64,000 nt of DNA from Engelhardtia mirabilis. Lineage in GTDB: Bacteria > Planctomycetota > UBA1135 > GCA-002686595. Below, piece after piece: positions 57,152 to 64,000 of the stretch. A program made the position numbers and the translations under genes. The notes under the pieces are model-generated. The model had not been told where the DNA came from. It saw only the letters and a program-made list of their open reading frames with translations, and did no database searches. The DNA is taken from positions 6,510,001 through 6,574,000 of the forward strand of contig NZ_CP036287.1 in the NCBI RefSeq assembly GCF_007748095.1, in the 5' to 3' direction. Position 1 is the stretch's first letter, and each line of letters begins with the position of its first letter.

Positions 57152-57967
57152 GTGACGGACGGCGCCGCAGAGGCCGGGGACAGGTCAGGAGCTGACGGCC
57201 GCAGGGTCGTCGCGCGCCTGGTCGGCGTCGAGCGCCGCTTCGGCGAGGTCCACGCCCTGCGAGGCGTCGACCTCGACGTCTTCGCAGGCGAGGTGTTCGG
57301 CCTCCTGGGTCCCAACGGCGCGGGCAAGACCACGGCCGTGCGGATCCTCACGGGTCTGCTCGCGCCCACCGAGGGCCGAGCCGAGGTCGCCGGCATCGAC
57401 GTCGCCGCCCAGCCCCTCGAGGCGCGCCGGCACTTCGCCTTCGTGCCCGACGGCGCGCCGCTCTACTCGCAACTCAGCGCGACCCAGCACCTGGCCCTCG
57501 TCGGCCGCCTGCACGGTCTGGACGAGGCGGAGATCGCCACGCGCACCGCGCGCCTGCTCGAGGGCTTCGAGTTGGCGGACCGGGCCGACGACCCCATCGG
57601 CGGATTCTCGCGCGGCATGCGCCAGAAGGCCGCCATCGCCTGCGCCCTGATCGCGGAGCCGGACCTGTTGGTGCTCGACGAGCCGCTGACCGGCCTCGAC
57701 GCGCCGTCGACTGCGATCGTCAAGGAGCTCCTGCGCGCCTGGGCCCGACGCGGCGGCGCGGTGATCTACACCAGCCACCTACTCGACGTGGTCGAGAAGG
57801 TCTGCGACCGCATGGCCATCGTCACCGACGGCCGCGTCCTCGCCATCGGGGGCATGGCCGAGCTGCGCGCCCGCGCCGGCCATGACGGCAGCCTCGAGCA
57901 GCTCTTCGGTGCGCTGACCGAAGCCGACGACCCGGCGCTGCGAGCGGCGGCGATCCTGGGCGACTGA
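57152..57967 (+). CDS. ABC transporter ATP-binding protein
   Basis: Predicted 271-residue ATPase subunit of an ABC transporter. Walker A is GPNGAGKT (53-60), the signature is GFSRGMRQK (151-159), Walker B is LLVLDEPLTG (172-181, catalytic E177), and the switch His is H209 (YTSHLLD). The Q-loop region and the C-terminal regulatory segment (VLAIGGMAELRARAG) resemble ABC-2-type export ATPases (CcmA-like). No permease gene is next to it; the following gene is on the opposite strand. The GTG at 57152 is 5 bp from the ispH stop, so co-transcription with ispH is likely. The transported substrate is unknown. Confidence 0.88.
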   Translation: MTDGAAEAGDRSGADGRRVVARLVGVERRFGEVHALRGVDLDVFAGEVFGLLGPNGAGKTTAVRILTGLLAPTEGRAEVAGIDVAAQPLEARRHFAFVPDGAPLYSQLSATQHLALVGRLHGLDEAEIATRTARLLEGFELADRADDPIGGFSRGMRQKAAIACALIAEPDLLVLDEPLTGLDAPSTAIVKELLRAWARRGGAVIYTSHLLDVVEKVCDRMAIVTDGRVLAIGGMAELRARAGHDGSLEQLFGALTEADDPALRAAAILGD

Positions 57968-58049
57968 TTCGCGCGGTGGTCCGGCCGGCCACCATCGTTC
58001 CCAACGCGATGGCCGGCGTCACCGGACTCCGCGCCGCCCGCCCTCGGAC

Positions 58050-59642
58050 TTACGGCACGAGCTCGATGGTCGACGGCCCGCCCACGTCGGCGATCGCGCC
58101 GCCGGCGTCGATGGTGACGAAGGCGTGGGTCACGGTCAGACCGGCCAGCGCGGGATCGCTGGCGGTGGGCAGGGTGAGCGTGGCCGTGGCGGTGCCGAGT
58201 GAATCGAGCTGGCCGAATCCACCCGCGAGGAGACCACCCCCACCCGCGAGGGTCAGGCTCGTGTAGGCGTCGGCCACGAGCGGAAGCACCAGGCCGCCAC
58301 CGAGCGGAACCCCGGGTGACCTGCCGGATGCGCTGCCGAGGACCAGGTGCAGATGCCCCGCCTCGGCTGAACCGGCGGCCAGCAGCAGGTCGACCGACCC
58401 GCCCGCGGCCACCGAGATCGAACCCGCGCTCTGGAACAGACTGTCGCTGTCGAAGGTGCGAATTTCGCCGGATTGGGTCGCCAGGGGCCCACCGTAGCCG
58501 GGCTCGCCCACGAAGAGGGTCTCGGCGTCCTTGGCCAGATCCCAGCCGAAGTAGCGAATCTCGCCCGGGTTGCCCTTGCCGTGGTCGAGCACGGTGGACA
58601 GTTCCCATCGATTGGGGGTGGCCCTCTCGTAGACGTAGACCCGTCCGTACGAATGGTTGGGATCGCCGACGATCAGGCGCTGCGCCTCGAGGACGATCGA
58701 ATAGCCGAAGGTCCCGACTTCAGCCGGCGGACCGACGATGCGGTCGAGGTGGGTCGGCCCACCGGCGGCAGTGACCTCGAAGACGTCCACGGCAGCGACG
58801 TCGGTCGCCCCCACCGCGACCAGCAGGTCGCCTCCGACTTCCAGCGCCTCGACGCGGATCCCGAAGTTCTGGTCCCCGGTCAGGTCGAGGGGGTGCAGCG
58901 TGGAATGCAGGGGCCAGGAACCGTCGCTCCGGCGGCGGTAGACGAATGCCGTCGGCGTCTGCGTTCCGGTGTCGTCCGCCGCGCCCACCACGAGCCAGTC
59001 CCCGACGATCGCAACCGAGCATGCGAACCATTGCGCAGTCGGCGCAGGAGGCAGCACCTCCGCCTCGACGGCCCAGGTCCCGTCCTGCTGACGTGCGAAG
59101 ATCACGACTTCCTTCGGCGAGGTGGATGACACGCCGAAGTTGCCGACGGCCAGTCGGCCGGAGTCGACCGAGAGCGAATCTCCGAAGGACGCGAAGCTCG
59201 TGGGGCCTGGCGGGCCGAGGACTTGAACCAGGGGCCAGGAGCCGTTCGATTGGCGGCGGTAGACGTGCACTGCCCCCTGGTCCACGGCGAAAGTGTCGTC
59301 GGCCGTCTCCGCGACGAAGACGGTGTCACCCTCGACGGCGACCGCATCGCCGAAGAACCCGAGCAGTGTCGGCGTGGGCGGCAAGAGGGTCACAGCCTCC
59401 AGCCACGAGCCGTCGGGCTGGCGCTCGAAGATGGTCGCGGTCCCAGCGGTGGTCGCGATCTGCGAGTAGGCCCGCGCGCCGACGACCAGCACGTCGCCAT
59501 CGATTGCCACGGACTCGCCGAACTTGTCTCCGGTGGTCGATGTGCTGGCGGTGATCGTGCCGGTCGGGACGGCGACCTGGGCAGTTGCCGGGCCGAGGAG
59601 GACGAGGCTCGTGACGAGCGCGGACGTCGGATCGAAGCTCAT
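58050..59642 (-). CDS. FG-GAP-like beta-propeller protein with shared C-terminal domain
   Basis: Predicted 530-residue exported protein with a signal peptide in its first 22 residues (MSFDPTSALVTSLVLLGPAT). Repeats recall the FG-GAP family, here in the form seen in proteins with a DKFGESVAIDGDVLVVGA motif: also LLGFFGDAVAVEGDTVFVAE, FASFGDSLSVDSGRLAVGN, WFACSVAIVGDWLVVGA and FGYSIVLEAQRLIVGD. About seven blades are expected. The last 120 residues (from about 405) match the C-terminal domain of the choice-of-anchor B protein (28907-31570), including SPGVPLGGGLVLPLVADAYT and SDPALAGLTVTHAFVTI. Extracellular binding is inferred; no catalytic residues were seen. Confidence 0.85.
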   Translation of the reverse strand: MSFDPTSALVTSLVLLGPATAQVAVPTGTITASTSTTGDKFGESVAIDGDVLVVGARAYSQIATTAGTATIFERQPDGSWLEAVTLLPPTPTLLGFFGDAVAVEGDTVFVAETADDTFAVDQGAVHVYRRQSNGSWPLVQVLGPPGPTSFASFGDSLSVDSGRLAVGNFGVSSTSPKEVVIFARQQDGTWAVEAEVLPPAPTAQWFACSVAIVGDWLVVGAADDTGTQTPTAFVYRRRSDGSWPLHSTLHPLDLTGDQNFGIRVEALEVGGDLLVAVGATDVAAVDVFEVTAAGGPTHLDRIVGPPAEVGTFGYSIVLEAQRLIVGDPNHSYGRVYVYERATPNRWELSTVLDHGKGNPGEIRYFGWDLAKDAETLFVGEPGYGGPLATQSGEIRTFDSDSLFQSAGSISVAAGGSVDLLLAAGSAEAGHLHLVLGSASGRSPGVPLGGGLVLPLVADAYTSLTLAGGGGLLAGGFGQLDSLGTATATLTLPTASDPALAGLTVTHAFVTIDAGGAIADVGGPSTIELVP

Positions 59643-60043
59643 GGCAAGGTCGAATTGGGGTCGTCAACGGCGAGTCGCCGCTGCAGTGGTCGCAGCGAAC
59701 ACGCGCTCGCAGTCGGTGAACCCGACCCCAACACGACCCTCACGGAGGTGCAACTGCCCAATCCTCGCAATCGGGTTCGCCCCCGCCTCGGGCTGTACCG
59801 CCGACCCGCCCGGTCGACGGTGGTCCGCCTCTCCCCCGCAAGTTCTGTGCAATCGCGCCTGCGCCACTCGGGCGACGCGCCACGGGGCGCGCGTACGTCC
59901 CGGCCGCCAGTGTGATCCAGCGCCGGTCGATCGCAGCGATTCGGCCCAGGTCCCGCGGGCGCCGCCGACGGTACCGGGGCTGGCGCGTCCTCGCGGAACC
60001 GAGCCGTGCTCTCGAAGGCGGCTTCGGCCGCCTCGAGGTTGAA
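59643..60043. other. Intergenic region between two minus-strand genes
   Basis: About 400 bp with no convincing gene. It should include the promoter of the FG-GAP-like gene starting at 59642. A terminator-like hairpin at 60011-60036 is described separately. Confidence 0.4.
60011..60036 (-). terminator. GGCGGC hairpin after the small minus-strand gene
   Basis: On the minus strand, a stem of GGCGGC/GCCGCC closed by a CGAA tetraloop (TTCG on the plus strand) and extended by CTCGA/TCGAG with one bulged base. It begins about 8 nt past the stop at 60044. No T-tract follows, so an intrinsic terminator is only plausible. Confidence 0.45.
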
Positions 60044-60502
60044 TCAGCCGACTTCGTGCTCGGATTCCGCCGTCCGCTTGGCCGACGGCAGCGCCTGCGA
60101 AACGCCTTCCAGCACTGCGGCCCTGGTCAGCCCACAGATCCGCGATTCCAGGTGGCGGATGTAGACCGCGGCCATCCGCAGCAGGGCCAGCTTGTCGATT
60201 CGATCGTCGGCAAGGGCCACGTCGAGGACGTGGGGTGACTGCTTGGTCTGGACCTCGATCATCTTCTCCACCTGGGCGAGCGTGCAGAAGCCTTCCTTCA
60301 CGGCGATCTCGCCGAACAGCGCGGTGGGATCGTCCGCTTGGCGACCCAGGATCACACCGACCTGGTGGACCGACAGGAGCTGCCGTTCCAGCATCATCCG
60401 ACCGATGGGGTTGACCGGCCTCGATGCCTTGTCGCTCAACTCGGCCGCAAGGTCCGCGTCGACGACGCCGCTGTTGTTCAGGATTCTCAGGAGCGGTTCC
60501 AT
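60044..60502 (-). CDS. Small protein with tandem GspE-N/MshEN-like units
   Basis: Predicted 152-residue cytoplasmic protein. The start ATG at 60502 begins the conserved part; the frame extends upstream without protein-like sequence. Two similar helical units are visible: PIGRMMLERQLLSVHQVGVI and ALFGEIAVKEGFCTLAQVEK followed by MIEVQ. This G-x-x-L/A-V-x-x-G-x-L-T-x-x-Q pattern resembles the N-terminal domain of GspE/PilB-type secretion ATPases (MshEN), which in some cases binds c-di-GMP. It is not itself an ATPase. The divergent cheA begins about 1.3 kb away, so a role in motility or signalling is a possibility only. Confidence 0.55.
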   Translation of the reverse strand: MEPLLRILNNSGVVDADLAAELSDKASRPVNPIGRMMLERQLLSVHQVGVILGRQADDPTALFGEIAVKEGFCTLAQVEKMIEVQTKQSPHVLDVALADDRIDKLALLRMAAVYIRHLESRICGLTRAAVLEGVSQALPSAKRTAESEHEVG

Positions 60503-61814
60503 GGATGGTCTCAGATGGATAGGAAGGTCTGGCTGCTTCTGGTCTCGCGCGCGGCGAGGGTGTCGTGACCGGGACGCCCCGGGGCGGGGCACAGCCAGCT
60601 GGGCCGAGGGGACTCGCGCAGCGAGTGCTTCGTTGGGAGAGCGTCTTGCGTGGGTTTCGGAGCACCGCGGTGCAAGGGTGTCTTCGAGCGCATGCGCCCA
60701 ACTTCTTGACCCTCGGGTTGGAGCTTTCTTTGGGCCTTTTCCGCTTGTGACACAGGCTCGCATCTCCAGGGAAGCGGGCTCGAACCCAGGCGACCAATGA
60801 CGCCGCGCCTCACGGATTCGACGCCGCCCCCCGACCGGGGTCACCCGTCCAGCGGAGCTCGAATGGTCGCCACCATCGCCAACCCTCGAGCGACCTGGGT
60901 CCGCCGCAACCCCATCGCCCCTGTTCAGCGATTGGACGCTGTATTGCAGCTTTGTAGGGGAATTGGCCCCTGCGGCCGAGGAACGACACCTACGTCGGTC
61001 CTCGGAGCGCTCGATGTCGTCCGGAAGACTCGATCAGCAGTGTCTTCCAGCCCCCTCCGGAGGACCGACTCATGCTTGTGCCGCACGAGTACAAAGCGCT
61101 CGACGCCACGCGCCGATCAAGTCCACATCAGCGCCCGATTAGCCGACCAGGTCCCCGTGTAGATCGGACCCTCGGCCTCCGCCATTCCGACTTACTAGGA
61201 CGGCCATTTCGATCGCGAAAGGACACTCGATAGCCCCGGCGGACCCTGAACACCCTCCGCTGGCCCTTCAGCCGAGTTGGATCTGCGAAGACCCGCGCGC
61301 CCGACGGCGGTCTGCGGGTGGAGCGACTACCCCTCGGGCAGTCGCACCTCGCTCCCCCACCGCATCAATTTTGGGGAGAGCGTCACCCGGCGCCCGTTGC
61401 TCGCCGGCAGATGCGTCGAACTAGCCGGGCAGCGCTGTCTTCCGGATCGATCCCCGCCGACGGGGTCCCATGACCGATGGGGAAGGGTCGGCCCCCATCG
61501 TCGGTCGGCGGGCGAAAGACGGCCGCAGGACGCCCATGGGACACACCGGACGTGGATCACCACGACCGCCAGGGATCGCCCCACGCGGGGCCGCGGCGGC
61601 AGGTCCGCACCCCGGAAGCGGGATTGCCCCGTCCCGCGCCCGATCGACTTGTGGCCCCGAGCCTCAAGTCCACGGATTGAGGATTCGAAGAATCGCTGTC
61701 CGGAGGCACTCCTCCCCCTCCGGCCTGCACCCCTCTCCGACTGCCCCTCCGTCCCGAGCAACCCCCCGAGCACGGCTCGAGTTCCCACTCGAGCAATCGC
61801 GTGCGTCCTCCGAG
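60503..61814. other. Long intergenic stretch before cheA, no gene recognised
   Basis: About 1.3 kb without a gene I can support. Open frames are short and Arg/Pro/Ser-rich. A 7-bp inverted repeat (60976-60982 with 60999-61005) is the only stem-loop noted. The region presumably carries the promoters for the small minus-strand gene and cheA. It could also contain an RNA or a decayed gene that I cannot recognise. Confidence 0.4.
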
Positions 61815-64000
61815 ATGATCAACGAGAAGCTACGCTCGCTCGCAGCCAATGTTGTCCTCGCGCAAGCGTCGGACCTGGCTGCCATGGCCAGTCTCCAAGG
61901 AGAATTGGCGGTCGTCTCCGAGTTGGCTCGCGCGGAAGGGCGCGGGGGCGCGCACGAGGCCACGATCGAGGCCCTCGCTCGACTCGACGCCTTCCTCAAG
62001 GGTGAAGAAGCCGACGGCGATGCAATCCTGACAGCCGTCAGTGCCGCGGTCGACGCCGTCCAACGCGAGCTCAACGCGGTGCCCACGGATCCCGAGGAGA
62101 CCCAAGGAGACAGCGAAGACCTGGCGATCCTGGCCGACTTCCTCTCCGACCAGAAGTCCGCCCTCGACGAGATCGAGGAGCTCGCCCTGACGCTCGACGA
62201 CCCGGACGGCGCGGCTGACATCGACACGCTCAAGGGCCGAATCCACACGCTCAAGGGAGAGTCCGGAGTCCTCTCCATGTCCGATGTCAGCGCACTCTGC
62301 CACGAGGTAGAGAGCGCGATCGAGGCCTCCGAGGGGCGCGACCTGCAGGAGTACCTGCTGAACGTCGTCGATTGGCTGCGGCGCCGCTTCAAGGCCTGCG
62401 AGCTCGGAACTGCGGCTCCCGCGCCCTTCCAGGCCAGCGTGGTGCCCGTCGAGCCCGAAGCAAGCAGCGCCCTCGACGCGACCGCTCCCGATCCCACCAG
62501 CGACGAGGCTCCCGCGATGGCGGCCGAACCCCCGCCCGCTGAGGAGGAGCCCCAGGTCGACGAGCTCGAGCCCTGGGAATTGACCGGCGACCCCGAACTC
62601 ACCGGCGACTTCATCGTCGAGGCCCGCGAGCACACCGAGGCCGTGGACCACCAGCTCCTGACCCTGGAGCGTGATCCCACGAACGCCGAAGCGATCAACG
62701 CGATCTTCCGAGCCTTCCACACCATCAAGGGTCTGGCCGGCTTCCTCGAGCTCGACCCGATCCAGCGACTCGCCCACGAGGCCGAGACGATGCTCGATCG
62801 CGTGAGAGCGGGTCAGATGGACCTCGCTGGTCGCCCGCTCGCAGCCACCTTCGAGGTCAACGACGTCCTCAAGGGTCTGCTCGGCGCCGTCGAAGTCGCG
62901 CTCACCTCGGGCGACCGCATGAGCATCGACGCGGGCCTACCCACGGCGATCAGGTGCCTCGAGGAACTGCTGCGCGAGTCTTCGGGCAGCAGCTACGCCG
63001 CCCCGTTGAACGCCTTGGCGCCGCAACCGGCGCCTACCAGCGCGTCGACCACCGCCGAGGTGAGCGACGACGACCCCGGGCCCGAGCAGGCGACGCCGGC
63101 CCCCGCGGCCAAGCGCGCCGCGCCCGCCGCACGTCAGCCCGCCGACCCGGAGGCTGGTTCGAAGAAGGTCGCGATCCGCGAGATGATCAAGGTCGACGCC
63201 ACGCGCCTCGATGCGCTCGTGGACTCGATCGGAGAGCTCGTGATCGCCGAGGCGATGGTGAGTCAGTCCGAGGAACTGAACCTCGACAACGCCACCCGCC
63301 TTCCGGGCCTGCTCAACCGGATGGACAAGATCACGCGGGAGCTGCAGGAGATGGCCATGTCCCTGCGCATGGTCCCGATCCGCTCCACCTTCCGCCGCAT
63401 GGCGCGCCTGGCGCGCGACGTCGCCACCAAGGTCGGCAAGCAGGTCGAGTTCCACACCTTGGGTGAGGACACCGAACTGGACAAGACGGTCGTCGACTCC
63501 ATCGGCGATCCGCTGATTCACATGGTCCGCAACGCCGTGGACCACGGACTCGAGGCCACCCCGGAAGACCGCATCGCCGCCGGCAAGCCGGCCTGCGGAC
63601 GCGTCGAGCTGCGCGCCTTCCACCAGGGCGGCAGCATCCACATCGAGATCGAAGACGACGGTCGCGGGCTCGACTCGGAGCGCATCCTCGCCAAGGCGCG
63701 CGAGAAGGGCATCATCGGCGAGAACGAGAACCTGACCGAGAGCGAGATCTATGACCTCGTCTTCGCGCCGGGCTTCTCCACCGCCAAGGTGCTCTCCGAC
63801 GTCTCTGGCCGCGGTGTCGGCCTGGACGTGGTCAAGCGCAACATCGAGGCTCTGCGCGGCACGGTCGAGATCCGCTCAACACTCGGCAAGGGCACGATCT
63901 TCAGCATCCGCCTGCCGCTGACGCTCGCCATCATCGATGGCATGGTCGTGCGCGCGGGCGGGGAGCGCTACATCTTCCCGACCGTCTCGATCGTCAGGAT
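61815..64000 (+). CDS. cheA: Chemotaxis histidine kinase CheA (3' end outside window)
   Basis: Histidine kinase of the chemotaxis system; it phosphorylates CheY and CheB in response to receptors. From the ATG at 61815 (no clear Shine-Dalgarno), 728 codons lie inside the window and the frame is open to the edge. Two Hpt domains are present: RIHTLKGESG with H144, and AFHTIKGLAG with H302. A linker rich in Ala and Pro follows (about 400-450). The dimerisation region (IKVDATRLDALVDSIGELVI and SLRMVPIRSTFRRMARLARD) comes next, then the ATP-binding HATPase: HMVRNAVDHGLE (N box), EDDGRGLD (G1) and VSGRGVGLDVV (G2). The CheW-like domain begins at IDGMVVRAGGERYIFPT. An extra Hpt domain is unusual but known. 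Confidence 0.93.
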   Translation, partial: MINEKLRSLAANVVLAQASDLAAMASLQGELAVVSELARAEGRGGAHEATIEALARLDAFLKGEEADGDAILTAVSAAVDAVQRELNAVPTDPEETQGDSEDLAILADFLSDQKSALDEIEELALTLDDPDGAADIDTLKGRIHTLKGESGVLSMSDVSALCHEVESAIEASEGRDLQEYLLNVVDWLRRRFKACELGTAAPAPFQASVVPVEPEASSALDATAPDPTSDEAPAMAAEPPPAEEEPQVDELEPWELTGDPELTGDFIVEAREHTEAVDHQLLTLERDPTNAEAINAIFRAFHTIKGLAGFLELDPIQRLAHEAETMLDRVRAGQMDLAGRPLAATFEVNDVLKGLLGAVEVALTSGDRMSIDAGLPTAIRCLEELLRESSGSSYAAPLNALAPQPAPTSASTTAEVSDDDPGPEQATPAPAAKRAAPAARQPADPEAGSKKVAIREMIKVDATRLDALVDSIGELVIAEAMVSQSEELNLDNATRLPGLLNRMDKITRELQEMAMSLRMVPIRSTFRRMARLARDVATKVGKQVEFHTLGEDTELDKTVVDSIGDPLIHMVRNAVDHGLEATPEDRIAAGKPACGRVELRAFHQGGSIHIEIEDDGRGLDSERILAKAREKGIIGENENLTESEIYDLVFAPGFSTAKVLSDVSGRGVGLDVVKRNIEALRGTVEIRSTLGKGTIFSIRLPLTLAIIDGMVVRAGGERYIFPTVSIVR

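Noticed and set aside
60976..61005. Short inverted repeat considered as a terminator
   Set aside because: Only a 7-bp stem with a 16-nt loop and no T-tract; too weak.
60797..61162. 121-codon open frame upstream of cheA
   Set aside because: Rich in Arg, Pro and Thr with no recognisable motif or ribosome-binding site; not distinguishable from background.

Overview
The window looks like a piece of a high-GC Planctomycetota chromosome. The clues are large exported proteins with beta-propeller, PKD, discoidin-like, FG-GAP and dockerin modules, sparse Shine-Dalgarno sites, many GTG starts, an ECF sigma/anti-sigma/CHAT cluster and a VIT-vWA lipoprotein. No rRNA or tRNA is visible, so this assignment is an inference from gene content.

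Layout. 0.5-14.5 kb: a secreted protein with an internal duplication, a CYTH protein, a FadE-type acyl-CoA dehydrogenase, a lipoprotein fusing a degenerate sulfatase-like region to MORN-type repeats, a small FxLYD-like lipoprotein, a VIT/vWA/DUF2135 lipoprotein, an M60 metallopeptidase, a SRPBCC protein and a DUF3052 protein. Two long palindromes (5665-5778 and 13401-13482) sit between genes.

14.5-27.5 kb is an accessory region. An IS66-family element (copy 1) carries a stop in tnpB and a group II intron with its reverse transcriptase inside tnpC. A second, 5'-truncated copy of the same tnpC lies at 26.2-27.4 kb. A different IS66-family element (tnpA, tnpB and a tnpC stub, all on the minus strand) lies directly against it, apparently inserted into it. 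Both long tnpC copies carry a stop at the same codon (TAG in one, TAA in the other). Between them lies a 7.4 kb segment with a truncated MOSC gene and four unfamiliar genes in two divergent pairs. All four proteins have membrane or export signals: a long alpha-helical repeat protein, a small membrane protein, a membrane-anchored pentapeptide-repeat protein and a four-TM protein with a large extracytoplasmic domain. This is the best candidate here for an undescribed system.

27.9-44.3 kb: a glutathione S-transferase, a choice-of-anchor-B protein, an NHL-repeat protein coupled to a di-haem peroxidase, a small membrane protein, a PEP-CTERM/XrtA-type glycosyltransferase, and two adjacent giant PQQ-sugar-dehydrogenase-like paralogues. 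44.3-48.2 kb: an ECF sigma factor, a membrane anti-sigma-like protein and an exported CHAT-domain protein with overlapping genes, which suggests a signalling unit. 48.2-60 kb: a beta-helix/dockerin protein, an FG-GAP protein, glnS, a methyltransferase, a radical-SAM-like protein lacking the cluster cysteines, ispH, an ABC ATPase and another FG-GAP protein. 60-64 kb: a small protein with tandem GspE-N/MshEN-like units and the first 728 codons of a CheA kinase with two Hpt domains, cut by the window edge.

All identifications rest on reading translated sequence by eye. No database search was run. GC remarks are visual impressions.
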